DNA of 64,000 nucleotides from Streptomyces canus 299MFChir4.1 (GTDB lineage Bacteria; Actinomycetota; Actinomycetes; Streptomycetales; Streptomycetaceae), in contig NZ_KB911608.1 in NCBI RefSeq assembly GCF_000383615.1, positions 48,639-112,638 on the forward strand, given 5' to 3'. Below the pieces are notes generated by a model, which saw only the letters and a list, made by a program, of their open reading frames with translations, had not been told where the DNA came from and did no database searches. Position numbers and translations under genes: made by a program. Of the stretch, positions 36,743 through 46,057 are shown one piece after another; position 1 is the stretch's first letter, and the number at the start of each line of letters is the position of its first letter.

Positions 36743-37588
36743 TCACGGCATCGCCCTGCGGGCGGTCGCGAACCTGGGGCGGTTGTTGAGGTCGGGGTGG
36801 TCGGCCGCGTCGGCCCAGCCCCGCTCCTCGGTGAAGATCCACGGCACCTGGCCGCCCTGGGTGTCGGCGTGCTCGATGACGACGACACCCCCGGGGCGCA
36901 GCAGCCGGTGTGCGGTCCGTTCCAGACCGCGGATGAGGTCGAGGCCGTCCTCGCCGGAGAACAGGGCGAGTTCGGGATCGTAGTCCCGCGCCTCGGGAGC
37001 GACGTACTCCCATTCGGTGAGCGGGATGTACGGCGGATTGGAGATGACCAGGTCGACATGGCCGTCGAGGTCGTGGAAGGCGTCCAGGGCGTTGCCCTGG
37101 CGCAGGTCGACCCGCGACCCCTCGACGTTCTTACGGGTCCACCGCAGCGCTTCCTCGGACAGCTCCACGGCGTGCACGCGGGAGCGCGGGACCTCCTGGG
37201 CGAGGGCGAGCGCGATGGCGCCGGAGCCGGTGCACAGGTCGACGATGCACGGCTCGACGACGTCCATCGCGCGGACCGCGTCTATGGCCCACCCGACCAC
37301 GGACTCGGTCTCGGGGCGCGGCACGAACACACCGGGGCCCACCTGGAGTTCGAGGTAGCGGAAGTAGGCGAGGCCGGTGATGTGCTGGAGCGGTTCGCGC
37401 TGTTCCCGGCGCGCGATGGTCTCCCAGTAGCGGGCGTCGAAGTCCGCGTCCTTCACGGAGTGCAGCTCGCCCCGCTTCACGCCGTGCACGAACGCGGCGA
37501 GCTCCTCCGCGTCGTTGCGCGGCGAGGGCACGCCGGCGTCGGCCAGCCGCTGGGTGGCCTGGGCCACCTCTGCGAGCAGCAGGTTCAC
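36743..37588 (-). CDS. prmC: Release-factor glutamine N5-methyltransferase
   Basis: A 281-residue SAM-dependent methyltransferase. The SAM loop DLCTGSGAIALALAQ and the substrate motif NPPYIP (in LVISNPPYIPLTEWE) are diagnostic. It methylates the Gln of the GGQ motif in RF1/RF2. The N-terminal helical domain (LLLAEVAQATQRLADAG ... RNDAEELAAFV) recognises the release factor. It is encoded 64 bases after prfA, its substrate protein, in the same orientation. Confidence 0.95.
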   Translation of the reverse strand: MNLLLAEVAQATQRLADAGVPSPRNDAEELAAFVHGVKRGELHSVKDADFDARYWETIARREQREPLQHITGLAYFRYLELQVGPGVFVPRPETESVVGWAIDAVRAMDVVEPCIVDLCTGSGAIALALAQEVPRSRVHAVELSEEALRWTRKNVEGSRVDLRQGNALDAFHDLDGHVDLVISNPPYIPLTEWEYVAPEARDYDPELALFSGEDGLDLIRGLERTAHRLLRPGGVVVIEHADTQGGQVPWIFTEERGWADAADHPDLNNRPRFATARRAMP

Positions 37589-37652
37589 GCAAGTCCTCCG
37601 TGTCGTACTCGGTCGTGCGTACGTGCCTCTTTCGGGCGCTCTTCGGCGGCCT

Positions 37653-38729
37653 TTACGCGGCCGCCAGCTTCGCTGCCGAGTCCGCGTCGACGCATGCCTG
37701 GATCACCGCGTCGAGGTCGCCGTCCAGGACCTGGTCCAGGTTGTACGACTTGAAGCCGACGCGGTGGTCCGAGATGCGGTTCTCCGGGAAGTTGTACGTG
37801 CGGATCTTCTCGGAGCGGTCGACGGTGCGGACCTGGCTGCGCCGGGCGTCGGCGGCATTGCGCTCCGCCTCCTCCTGCGCCGCCGCGAGCAGCCTGGAGC
37901 GCAGGATACGCAAGGCCTGCTCCTTGTTCTGCAGCTGGCTCTTCTCGTTCTGGCAGGAGGCGACGACTCCGGTGGGAATGTGCGTGATGCGCACGGCGGA
38001 GTCGGTCGTGTTGACGGACTGCCCGCCGGGCCCGGAGGAGCGGTAGACGTCGATGCGGAGGTCGTTGGGGTTGATCTCGACGTCGACCTCCTCGGCCTCG
38101 GGCGTGACCAGCACACCGGCCGCGGAGGTGTGGATACGGCCCTGGGACTCGGTCGCCGGGACGCGCTGCACCCGGTGCACACCGCCCTCGTACTTCATCC
38201 GGGCCCAGACGCCCTGCCCGGGTTCGGTGGCACCGTTTCCGCCCTTGGTCTTCACGGCGACCTGGACGTCCTTGTAGCCGCCCAGTTCGGACTCGGTGGC
38301 GTCGATGATCTCGGTCTTCCAGCCGACGCGCTCGGCGTACCGGAGATACATGCGCAGCAGGTCGCCCGCGAACAGCGCCGACTCGTCACCGCCGGCACCG
38401 GCCTTGATCTCCAGGATGACGTCCTTGTCGTCGCTGGGGTCGCGCGGGACCAGGAGCAGCCGCAGCTTCTCCGTCAGCTCGTCGCGGGCCTTCTCCAGCT
38501 CCTTGACCTCGGCGGCGAACTCCGGGTCGTCGGCACCGAGTTCGCGCGCGGTCTCGATGTCGTCGCCGGTCTGCTTCCAGGAGCGGTACGTGGCGACGAT
38601 CGGGGTGAGCTCGGCGTAGCGCTTGTTCAGCTTGCGCGCGTTGGCCTGGTCGGAGTGGACCGACGGGTCGGCGAGCTTCTTCTCCAGGTCGGCGTGCTCA
38701 CCGACGAGTTCCTCGACGGCCTCGAACAT
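37653..38729 (-). CDS. prfA: Peptide chain release factor 1
   Basis: A 358-residue class I release factor for UAA/UAG. The stop-codon recognition tripeptide P-A-T lies in RVPATESQGRIHTSA and the GGQ motif in SGPGGQSVNTTDSAV. ATG at 38729 (MFEAVEELVGEHADLEKK) is the conserved start. The neighbouring prmC makes its GGQ-methylating enzyme. The C-terminal region (ENRISDHRVGFKSYNLDQVLDGDL) is typical RF1. Confidence 0.97.
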   Translation of the reverse strand: MFEAVEELVGEHADLEKKLADPSVHSDQANARKLNKRYAELTPIVATYRSWKQTGDDIETARELGADDPEFAAEVKELEKARDELTEKLRLLLVPRDPSDDKDVILEIKAGAGGDESALFAGDLLRMYLRYAERVGWKTEIIDATESELGGYKDVQVAVKTKGGNGATEPGQGVWARMKYEGGVHRVQRVPATESQGRIHTSAAGVLVTPEAEEVDVEINPNDLRIDVYRSSGPGGQSVNTTDSAVRITHIPTGVVASCQNEKSQLQNKEQALRILRSRLLAAAQEEAERNAADARRSQVRTVDRSEKIRTYNFPENRISDHRVGFKSYNLDQVLDGDLDAVIQACVDADSAAKLAAA

Positions 38730-38779
38730 CTTGGGCTCCTGAACTGCGTAAAGAAAGACGGAAGGCGGGCGACCAAAAA

Positions 38780-38822
38780 CGCCGGTCCCGGCGCACTCCG
38801 AGGAGTGCGGCGTGGACCGGCG
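38780..38822 (-). terminator. Strong terminator after rpmE
   Basis: Reading leftward from rpmE: a 9-bp CGCCGGTCC / GGACCGGCG stem enclosing a second hairpin (CGCACTCC-gag-GAGTGCG), immediately followed by GTTTTTGG on the transcribed strand. It separates rpmE from prfA. Confidence 0.85.
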
Positions 38823-38833
38823 CTGGTGGCTCG

Positions 38834-39052
38834 CTACTTCTTGGCAGCAGCCTTGCCGAAGCGGGCCTCGAAGCGGGCCACACGGCCACCGGTGTCGAGG
38901 ATCTTCTGCTTGCCCGTGTAGAACGGGTGGCACTCGGAGCAGACCTCGGCACGGACGGTGCCGCTGGAGATCGTGCTACGGGTGGTGAACGACGCGCCAC
39001 AGGTGCAGCTGACCTGCGTCTCGACGTACTCGGGGTGGATGTCGCGCTTCAA
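38834..39052 (-). CDS. rpmE: 50S ribosomal protein L31 (zinc-ribbon type)
   Basis: A 72-residue L31 starting at TTG (LKRDIHPEYVETQVSC) five bases after AGGAG. The zinc ligands are C16 and C18 (SCTCG) and CSEC downstream (VCSECHPFYTG), making this the Zn-containing (C+) form, which zinc-starved streptomycetes replace with a Cys-free paralogue. The longer in-frame extension upstream has no support. Confidence 0.96.
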   Translation of the reverse strand: MKRDIHPEYVETQVSCTCGASFTTRSTISSGTVRAEVCSECHPFYTGKQKILDTGGRVARFEARFGKAAAKK

Positions 39053-39203
39053 GGTGTCTCCTAGTTCCGGGAGGGTGCCGGGTCGCCATCGCGGATTGCG
39101 GAGGCGTGAACCGGGACCGACGTACCAGTCTGCCAGGACTGGCCGCATCCCCCAAAACGAGGGGTCGCCGCGATCTATTCCCAGCCACTGGGCAGGCGGT
39201 CCG

Positions 39204-40310
39204 CTACGAGGTGACGACGCCCTTGGCCTGGCCCGTCGCGGTGCCTTCGGTGGCCGACCTCGGGATCGCCCGGTCGTGCTCCAGGGCCGTCCAGATCTGC
39301 TTGGCCTTGGCTTCCTGCACGATCACGCGGTTGGGGTTCGCCGGGTCGTAGCGGACCGGCATGGTGACCATGGTCATGTCCGAGGGGCTGATGCCCTTGA
39401 GGCCGCCCGCGAAGGAGACCAGGGAGTTGACCGAGCCGAGGTGGGAGTCGGTGGTGACGGCCTTGGTGGCGGTGTCGGCGAGGTCGTACAGCTTCTTCGG
39501 GCTGGACAGCACGCCGACGCTCTTGACCTGCTTGACCAGTGCCTTGATGAAGGCCTGCTGGAGCTGGATACGGCCGAGGTCGCTGCCGTCGCCCACGCCA
39601 TGCCGGGTGCGGACGAGACCGAGGGCCTGGGCGCCGGTGAGCTCGTGCGTGCCGGCCTTGAGGTCCAGGTGGCTGTCGGTGTCCTTGATGGCCTTGGTCG
39701 TGGTGACCGTGACCCCGCCGAGCTCGTCGACCAGCTTCTCGAAGCCGCTGAAGTCGACCTCCAGGTAGTGGTCCATGCGGATGTCGGTCATGGACTCGAC
39801 GGTCTTCACCGCGCAGGCCGCGCCGCCGGTCGTGTAAGCGGAGTTGAACATGACGTCCGAGGCGGCGTCGTGCTCCTTGCCGTCGGTGTCGGTGCACTGC
39901 GGGCGGTCGATCAGGGTGTCGCGCGGAATGGAGACCACGGTGGCCTTCTTGTGGCCCTTGTACACGTGGATGATCATCGCGGTGTCGGAGCGGGCGCTGC
40001 CGTCGTCGGTGCCGCCGCCGAGCTTCTTGTTGGAGCCGGAGCGGGTGTCCGAGCCGAGGACGAGGATGTTCTCGGAGCCGTTGTCGACCTTCGTGGGCCG
40101 GGAGCTGCCGAGGACCTGGTCGATGTCGACGCTCTTGATGTTGCCGTTGAGCTTGAAGTACACGTAGCCGGCCCCGGTGCCGCCCACCACGACGATCCCC
40201 GCGGCGACCCATGCCATGACCAGCAGGCCCTTGCTGCCCCTGCTGCGGGGTTTGCGGCGGCTTCCCTTGCCCCCCGGTATTCGGGGATTCGGCTTGCTCT
40301 CGGCTGACAT
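39204..40310 (-). CDS. LytR-CpsA-Psr family cell-wall glycopolymer ligase
   Basis: A 368-residue LCP protein: basic cytosolic N-terminus (about 27 residues), one membrane helix (LLVMAWVAAGIVVVGGTGAGYVYF), then the outer LCP domain with NILVLGSDTRSG, RSDTAMIIHV, VSIPRDTLIDRP, LEVDFSGFEKLVDELGGV and LGLVRTRHG. It transfers polymers from undecaprenyl carriers to peptidoglycan. GAGGAG lies three bases before the ATG. Its neighbour genes are housekeeping; no polymer cluster is adjacent. Confidence 0.93.
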   Translation of the reverse strand: MSAESKPNPRIPGGKGSRRKPRSRGSKGLLVMAWVAAGIVVVGGTGAGYVYFKLNGNIKSVDIDQVLGSSRPTKVDNGSENILVLGSDTRSGSNKKLGGGTDDGSARSDTAMIIHVYKGHKKATVVSIPRDTLIDRPQCTDTDGKEHDAASDVMFNSAYTTGGAACAVKTVESMTDIRMDHYLEVDFSGFEKLVDELGGVTVTTTKAIKDTDSHLDLKAGTHELTGAQALGLVRTRHGVGDGSDLGRIQLQQAFIKALVKQVKSVGVLSSPKKLYDLADTATKAVTTDSHLGSVNSLVSFAGGLKGISPSDMTMVTMPVRYDPANPNRVIVQEAKAKQIWTALEHDRAIPRSATEGTATGQAKGVVTS

Positions 40311-40438
40311 GCGCTCCTCGAATCTCGTCCGGTCGGTTACCCCCTGCTTTCAGGGTCAGACGTGGTCAGAAAAAGACCCGTACCGCACCATGGTCGCTCC
40401 GCCTGGTCAGACGGGGAAACTCGAGAAAGGGTTGCACA

Positions 40439-40479
40439 ACGCCCTGTGACCACCATGTGCAGCGGTGGTCACAGGGCGT
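40439..40479. terminator. 16-bp stem hairpin between protease and LCP genes
   Basis: Perfect inverted repeat ACGCCCTGTGACCACC / GGTGGTCACAGGGCGT with a nine-base loop, about 40 bases after the stop codon of the leftward protease gene. Confidence 0.8.
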
Positions 40480-40517
40480 CACGAGAACCTCAGAGTGAGC
40501 CTTGCTCACCAGCGGTT

Positions 40518-42332
40518 TCAGCCAAAGATGTCGTACTGCTGGAAACCCGTCCCCGCACTGGTCCTTGTGGCAAAGATCTCGCTGGTCGCCTTGCCGGTGC
40601 CCTTGTACAGGTAGAGCGTGCCGCCCGGGGTGCGGGCCAGCAGGTCGGCCCTGCCGTCGCCGGTGATGTCACCGACGGCGTCGAAGGCGTTGTAGCCGCT
40701 CCAGTTCGTGCGCACCTTGACCCGGGCCGCGAAGACGCCCGTGCCGGACGTGCCGGTGCCCTTGTACAGGTAGAGGTCGCCGGTGCTCTTGTTGCGGGCG
40801 AGCACGTCCGCCTTGCCGTCGCCGGTGAAGTCGCCGTGGCCGAGCAGCTGGTTGTACTGGCTCCAGCCGCCGCCGACCCTGACCCGGGCCGCGAAGCTGC
40901 CGTCGCCCTTGCCCGGGTAGATCCACAGGACGCCCGCGGAGTCCACGGAGAGCAGGTCGGGCTTGTAGTCGCCGGTCACGTCGCCGGGGGTGACGATCCG
41001 GGTGCGGGTCCGCCAGTCGGTGAAGACCTTCTTCGGGTCGGCCCAGGCGCCTCCGGTGGACGACGGGACGAACCGCAGCCAGTACACATCACCGGTGGCG
41101 GAGACGCGGTACAGGAGGTCCTGGAAGCCGTCCCGGTTGAGGTCGGTCTGCCGCACCAGGTTCACCCCGTTCCAGTCGCCCCAGGACTGCCGGGCGGCGA
41201 AGGTGGTGCCCTTGGAGTCCTGCTCGTAGCCGACCTTGGTGGAGGAGTTGCGAGCCCACAGGTCGGCCTTGTGGTCGAAGCTCAGGTTGGTGTCGTCGAC
41301 GCGCGGGTAGGCGGCACCGACGTACTTGCTGACCTTGGTGAAGACGCTGTAGGCGCCCTTGGCGACGCAGTCCGTCACGTTCCAGGAGACGACACCGACG
41401 ATCCGCCCGTTCACGACGAGGGGGCCGCCGGAGTCACCGCTGCAGATGGCGGTCGTACCGGAATCGCTGCCGCTGGCGGCCGGGCCCGCGCAGGTCATGT
41501 GCCCCTTGATGAACCAGGAGCCGTAGGCCGCGGCGCACGTCGTGTCCGACTTGATGGGCAGCGTGGCCGTCTTCAGCGTCTCGGAGATGTCGTCGCTGGT
41601 GGAGCTGGTGCGGCCCCAGCCGTAGACCTTGGCGGTCTTGGCACCGGTGGTGGCGGGGTCGTACGAGGCGGTGTCGGTGGCCGTCGTCATGCGGATCGGG
41701 GTCGCCTTGACGGGGGCCGCCAGGGTCAGGACCGCGATGTCGTTGTCGATGGTGTCCGCGTTGTACGACGGGTGGTACCACTGCCGCAGTACGGCCGTGG
41801 CGGTGCCGCCGTGCAGGTCGCCGTCCTCGGAGGGCAGCTGCGTGGCACCGGTCACCACGGCGCCGCCCTTGGCCCAGTTCGCGCCCTTGACGCAGTGCGC
41901 GGCGGTGAGGATCTTCGTCGGCGCGACGACCGCGCCGCCGCAGAAGAACCCGGTGTCGTCGCTGGTGTCCGTGGTCCCCTGGTCGTCGGTGTACCAGAGC
42001 TGGGCCATCCACGGGGCCGAGGTGATGGTCGTCGTCGTACCGCCGATGATCATCGGCGAGACGGTGGAGTCGACCTTGCCCCCGCTCATCGGCGACCGGG
42101 TCATCGTGCGGGAGGTGTCCTCCGCCGCGACGGCACCGGCGATCCGGTGCTCCAGCTCGGACTGCGACGGCGTGGACGCGGTGGCGGCGGCCGGGGCCGG
42201 TGCCTGCGGCTCGGGCACTACGGTGGCGGCGTTCGCCGACGTGGCCAGCAGCGCGGCGGCCACGGCGACGGGCAGGGCGATCCACGCACGCCGTCTGTGC
42301 CGGCCGGCGCCTCCGGACATGGGTATACCCAT
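40518..42332 (-). CDS. Secreted trypsin-like serine protease with C-terminal FG-GAP/VCBS repeats
   Basis: A 604-residue exported protein. Signal peptide (RHRRRAWIALPVAVAAALLATSANA) with cleavage at about residue 36, a short propeptide, then an S1 trypsin domain beginning at MIIGGTTTT. The triad is His in LTAAHC, Asp in DNDIAVL and Ser in CSGDSGGP. The C-terminal ~230 residues are four to five FG-GAP-type repeats with Ca-binding D-x-N/T-x-D-G-x-x-D loops (DLNRDGFQDL, DVTGDYKPDL, DFTGDGKADV, DITGDGRADL). The repeats probably form a beta-propeller for substrate or wall binding. RBS GGGGGGA precedes ATG; an in-frame ATG four codons later is also possible. Confidence 0.92.
   Translation of the reverse strand: MGIPMSGGAGRHRRRAWIALPVAVAAALLATSANAATVVPEPQAPAPAAATASTPSQSELEHRIAGAVAAEDTSRTMTRSPMSGGKVDSTVSPMIIGGTTTTITSAPWMAQLWYTDDQGTTDTSDDTGFFCGGAVVAPTKILTAAHCVKGANWAKGGAVVTGATQLPSEDGDLHGGTATAVLRQWYHPSYNADTIDNDIAVLTLAAPVKATPIRMTTATDTASYDPATTGAKTAKVYGWGRTSSTSDDISETLKTATLPIKSDTTCAAAYGSWFIKGHMTCAGPAASGSDSGTTAICSGDSGGPLVVNGRIVGVVSWNVTDCVAKGAYSVFTKVSKYVGAAYPRVDDTNLSFDHKADLWARNSSTKVGYEQDSKGTTFAARQSWGDWNGVNLVRQTDLNRDGFQDLLYRVSATGDVYWLRFVPSSTGGAWADPKKVFTDWRTRTRIVTPGDVTGDYKPDLLSVDSAGVLWIYPGKGDGSFAARVRVGGGWSQYNQLLGHGDFTGDGKADVLARNKSTGDLYLYKGTGTSGTGVFAARVKVRTNWSGYNAFDAVGDITGDGRADLLARTPGGTLYLYKGTGKATSEIFATRTSAGTGFQQYDIFG
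42319..42332 (-). repeat. Palindrome covering the protease start codon
   Basis: ATGGGTATACCCAT is a perfect 14-base palindrome. It contains the first ATG and ends just where the second in-frame ATG begins. Confidence 0.6.
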
Positions 42333-42400
42333 GCAAGTCCCCCCAAGGGATCAGAAGTTCAGAGATCGAAAAATCGACCGAAGAGCGCGATCCTAAACCA

Positions 42401-42438
42401 AAGAGGACCGCCCCCCGTGGTCGGGGGGCGGTCCTCTT
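42401..42438. terminator. Bidirectional terminator of rho
   Basis: Perfect 16-bp stem AAGAGGACCGCCCCCC / GGGGGGCGGTCCTCTT with a six-base loop; T-rich on both exits. It starts 16 bases after the rho stop codon. Confidence 0.9.
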
Positions 42439-42453
42439 TCCGAACGCTTGACG

Positions 42454-44487
42454 TCAGTCGCCGTTGCCCGGCGTCGGCGTCGTCTTCTGGATCTGCATCA
42501 GGAACTCGGCGTTCGACTTCGTCTGCTTCATCTTGTCGAGAAGCAGTTCGACCGCCTGCTGCTGGTCGAGGGCGTGCAGCACCCGGCGCAGCTTCCAGAC
42601 GATCCCGAGCTCGTCGGGAGCGAGCAGGATCTCTTCCTTACGGGTACCGGACGCGTCCACGTCCACCGCCGGGAAGATCCGCTTGTCGGCGAGCTTCCGG
42701 TCGAGCTTGAGCTCGGCGTTGCCGGTGCCCTTGAACTCCTCGAAGATGACCTCGTCCATGCGGGACCCGGTGTCCACCAGGGCGGTGGCGAGGATGGTCA
42801 GCGAGCCGCCGTCCTCGATGTTGCGGGCCGCACCGAAGAAGCGCTTCGGCGGGTACAGGGCGGTCGAGTCGACACCACCGGACAGGATGCGGCCGGAGGC
42901 GGGCGCGGCGAGGTTGTACGCACGGCCCAGACGCGTGATCGAGTCGAGCAGCACGACCACGTCGTGGCCCAGCTCCACCAGACGCTTGGCACGCTCGATG
43001 GCGAGCTCGGCGACCGTGGTGTGGTCCTCGGCCGGGCGGTCGAAGGTCGAGGAGATGACCTCGCCCTTCACCGACCGCTGCATGTCGGTGACCTCTTCCG
43101 GACGCTCGTCGACCAGGACGACCATCAGGTGGCACTCGGGGTTGTTGTGCGTGATCGCGTTGGCGATCGCCTGCATGATCATGGTCTTGCCGGTCTTCGG
43201 CGGGGCCACGATCAGACCGCGCTGGCCCTTACCGATCGGCGCGACGAGGTCGATGATGCGGGTGGTCAGGACGCCGGGGTCGGTCTCCAGACGGAGGCGG
43301 TCCTGCGGGTACAGCGGTGTCAGCTTGTTGAACTCCGGGCGGCCGCGGCCGTGTTCGGGCGCCATGCCGTTGACGGAGTCCAGGCGCACCAGCGCGTTGA
43401 ACTTCTCGCGCCGCTCGCCTTCCTTGGGCTGACGGACCGCGCCGGTGATGTGGTCGCCCTTGCGCAGGCCGTTCTTGCGGACCTGGGCGAGGGAGACGTA
43501 CACGTCGTTGGGGCCCGGCAGGTAGCCCGACGTACGGATGAAGGCGTAGTTGTCGAGGATGTCCAGGATGCCGGCGACCGGGATCAGGACGTCGTCCTCG
43601 TTGATCTGCGGCTCGGGGCCGCTCATCTCGTCACGGCCACGACGGCCGCGGCGGTCCCGGTAGCGACCGCGCCGGCCGCGGCGACCGCCCTCGAAGTCGT
43701 CGTCGTCCTGGGGGCCGTTGTCGCGCTGACGGTCCTGGCGGTCCTGACGGCCGCCGCCCTGCTGCTGGTTCTGCTGCTGGCGCTGACCGCCCTGGCCCTG
43801 CTGGTCGTCGCTCTTGCGACGCTCACCACGGTCCCCGCGGTCGCCACGCTCACCACGGTCACGGCCGCGGTCACGGCGGTCGCGGCGGCCACGGCCGTCG
43901 CCGTCACCGGCGTCGCCCTGCGGCTGCTGCGCGGGATTCTCGGCCTTGGGCTCGCTCTTCGCCTCGGCCACGACGGTCTCGGGGCTGCCCGAGGGGGCGC
44001 CGGCCTCGGCGGTGGCACGGCGGCGACGGCGCTCGGCGGGAGCGTCGTCCCCCGCGCGCTCGGCGGCCGGCTGGCCGGGGATCTCGATCTGCTGCTGGGC
44101 CACGGCCTTCTCGGCGGGGGCCTCGGCCTTCGCCTCCGCCTTCTTCTCGGCGGCGTCGCCCGTACGGGCCTTGGAGGTGGCGCGGCGCTTCGGCTTGGTC
44201 TCGGCGGCGTCACCGGCGGGCGAGGATGCAGCCTTGGGAGCCGCGGCACCTCCCCCGGCCTGCGCTTCCTTGATGACCTCGATCAGCTGGCTCTTGCGCA
44301 TACGCGCGGTGCCCTTGATGCCGAGGCCGGATGCGACCTGCTGCAGCTCGGCCAGCACCATGCCGTCGAGGCCGGTACCGCGGCGCCGCCGGGAGCCGGC
44401 ACCGGCGGCAGGCGCGGAGGCGTCCGTGGAGGGCGCGGCAGCGGTCTCCTCGACACGTGCGCCCATCAGATCGGTGGTGTCGCTCAC
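42454..44487 (-). CDS. rho: Transcription termination factor Rho
   Basis: A 677-residue hexameric RNA helicase. Rho N-terminal domain (LAELQQVASGLGIKGTARMRKSQLIEVI), then an actinobacterial insert of about 230 residues, first Ala/Lys/Glu-rich and then Arg/Asp/Gly/Gln-rich (GDRGERGDRGDRGERRK), then the cold-shock RNA-binding domain (GILDILDNYAFIRTSGYLPGPNDVY). Next comes the ATPase core: P-loop VAPPKTGKT, Q-loop SGGVDSTAL and R-loop GTGNAEL. GTG at 44487 lies five bases after GGAAGGAC. The insert is a known extra RNA-binding region in high-GC bacteria. Confidence 0.97.
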   Translation of the reverse strand: MSDTTDLMGARVEETAAAPSTDASAPAAGAGSRRRRGTGLDGMVLAELQQVASGLGIKGTARMRKSQLIEVIKEAQAGGGAAAPKAASSPAGDAAETKPKRRATSKARTGDAAEKKAEAKAEAPAEKAVAQQQIEIPGQPAAERAGDDAPAERRRRRATAEAGAPSGSPETVVAEAKSEPKAENPAQQPQGDAGDGDGRGRRDRRDRGRDRGERGDRGDRGERRKSDDQQGQGGQRQQQNQQQGGGRQDRQDRQRDNGPQDDDDFEGGRRGRRGRYRDRRGRRGRDEMSGPEPQINEDDVLIPVAGILDILDNYAFIRTSGYLPGPNDVYVSLAQVRKNGLRKGDHITGAVRQPKEGERREKFNALVRLDSVNGMAPEHGRGRPEFNKLTPLYPQDRLRLETDPGVLTTRIIDLVAPIGKGQRGLIVAPPKTGKTMIMQAIANAITHNNPECHLMVVLVDERPEEVTDMQRSVKGEVISSTFDRPAEDHTTVAELAIERAKRLVELGHDVVVLLDSITRLGRAYNLAAPASGRILSGGVDSTALYPPKRFFGAARNIEDGGSLTILATALVDTGSRMDEVIFEEFKGTGNAELKLDRKLADKRIFPAVDVDASGTRKEEILLAPDELGIVWKLRRVLHALDQQQAVELLLDKMKQTKSNAEFLMQIQKTTPTPGNGD

Positions 44488-44896
44488 GAAGGGTCCTTCC
44501 CTGGAGCGGACGTCGGCCTGTCTGGCTCGGCGACCGTTTGTGCTGTCCGACGTCGGTCCCATCCTTGTGGACCGAGCCGGGGCGGTGGTCCGCCTAAGCG
44601 GCGGAGGAATGTGGTGACGGCGCTTCCGATAGCCGTGGCACTGAGTGTCCGTGTCACGTTGGCTTGGTCGCACCGGTTCCGGAGCGTGCCCGGCAAGTCG
44701 CTCAGTGCCCGCGTACGAGGTACTGCCCTTGTACGTCGTACGGAACGCAGTGCGGCTTGGGAGGCTCCCGGAAGAATGTCTGTCCCGGACGGGGACGTGA
44801 AGCACCTCGCCATGGTGGGGTCGGGTGCAGACTTGAGATTAACACTACCGGATCCAACAAACATTCCCCCTCTCGAAATCCGGCACACGCCGGATC
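44488..44896 (-). promoter_or_regulatory. Long leader region of rho
   Basis: 409 bases without a convincing gene, upstream of leftward rho. An A/T-rich patch at 44835-44870 (minus-strand TTTGTTGGATCCGGTAGTG, then TTAATCTC) is the likely promoter, leaving a ~350-base leader, as expected if Rho autoregulates by terminating its own leader transcript. No bicyclic or riboswitch fold was recognised by eye. Confidence 0.4.
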
Positions 44897-45826
44897 TCAG
44901 ATGTCACTGGCTGCCGCGAGCGGGAGCACACAGGCCCCCTGGGCGTCGAGGTCCAGCCGGTTGGCGGCCCAGCCCGCGCCCGCCAGATGGGCCACCTTGT
45001 CGGCGCTGGCAGCGTCGACGAGCGCGAGCACGGTGGGCCCCGCCCCCGAGATGACTGCCGGGACTCCGTCGGCCCGCAGCCGCTCCACGAGTGCGGCGCT
45101 CTCCGGCATGGCGGGAGCGCGGTACTCCTGGTGGAGACGGTCCTCGGTGGCCGGCAGCAGCAGCTCGGGGCGCCTGGTGAGGGCCTCGACGAGCAGCGCG
45201 GCACGGCCGGCGTTGGCGGCGGCGTCGACGTGCGGCACGGTGCGCGGGAGCAGTCCGCGCGCGGTCTCGGTCAGGACGGGCTTTCCGGGCACGAAAACCA
45301 CCGGAACGATGGAATCGTCGGGCTCCAGCCTGATCGCCCGGGCGGCACCGGCCTCCATCCAGGCGATGGTGAAGCCGCCGAGCAGACACGGGGCCACGTT
45401 GTCGGGGTGGCCCTCGATCTCGGTGGCGAGCTCCAGGAGCGCGGTGTCGTCGAGCCGGGCCTCGCCGCCTATGGTCACGGCGCGCGCGGCGACGATTCCG
45501 GCGCAGATGGCGGCCGAGGAGGAGCCGAGGCCCCGGCCGTGCGGGATGCGGTTGGCGCAGACGATCTCCAGGCCGCGCGGCTGGCCGCCCAGCAGGTCGA
45601 AGGCGGTGCGCAGGGAACGTACGAGGAGGTGGTTCTCGTCCCGCGGGAGCGTCTCGCTGCCCTCTCCCGCGATGTCGATGTGCAGCCCTGAGTCGGCCAC
45701 CCGGACGACAACGTCGTCGTAGAGCCCCAACGACAGGCCCAGGGCGTCGAAGCCCGGGCCGAGGTTGGCGCTGGTGGCGGGGACGCGCACCCGGACGGCG
45801 GCGGCGCGGAAAGCGGGACCGGCCAT
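44897..45826 (-). CDS. thrB: Homoserine kinase
   Basis: A 309-residue GHMP kinase that phosphorylates L-homoserine with ATP, the step before threonine synthase. Motif 1 VPATSANLGPGFDALG, motif 2 PHGRGLGSSSAAICAG (ATP-binding loop) and motif 3 ISGAGPTVLAL are intact. AAGGAG lies 12 bases before the ATG. It is 231 bases downstream of thrC in the same orientation, with a palindrome in the gap that suggests its own promoter control. Confidence 0.95.
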   Translation of the reverse strand: MAGPAFRAAAVRVRVPATSANLGPGFDALGLSLGLYDDVVVRVADSGLHIDIAGEGSETLPRDENHLLVRSLRTAFDLLGGQPRGLEIVCANRIPHGRGLGSSSAAICAGIVAARAVTIGGEARLDDTALLELATEIEGHPDNVAPCLLGGFTIAWMEAGAARAIRLEPDDSIVPVVFVPGKPVLTETARGLLPRTVPHVDAAANAGRAALLVEALTRRPELLLPATEDRLHQEYRAPAMPESAALVERLRADGVPAVISGAGPTVLALVDAASADKVAHLAGAGWAANRLDLDAQGACVLPLAAASDI

Positions 45827-45858
45827 CTCTCGATGACTCTCCTTGAGCTGCGTGATTG

Positions 45859-45873
45859 TCGAATGACATTCGA
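45859..45873. promoter_or_regulatory. 15-base palindrome upstream of thrB
   Basis: TCGAATGACATTCGA is a perfect inverted repeat (7-1-7), ending 33 bases before the thrB start, in the 231-base thrC-thrB gap. It resembles a dimeric repressor site; the factor is unknown. Confidence 0.5.
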
Positions 45874-46057
45874 TGACGTACGAGGACCCTGCTGGCCGCG
45901 GAGACGACGTGGCACCCCGCTGTACGCGAGGGCATATGCAGCGGGCGGGTTCGGTACAGCCTATCGAAGGAAGGTTCTGTGGCGACATAGGGCGCACAGG
46001 AGGCGCACGATGCGTGTCGTAAGCCCCCCGTGCACCCCTCTCGGGGGATTCCCTGTC

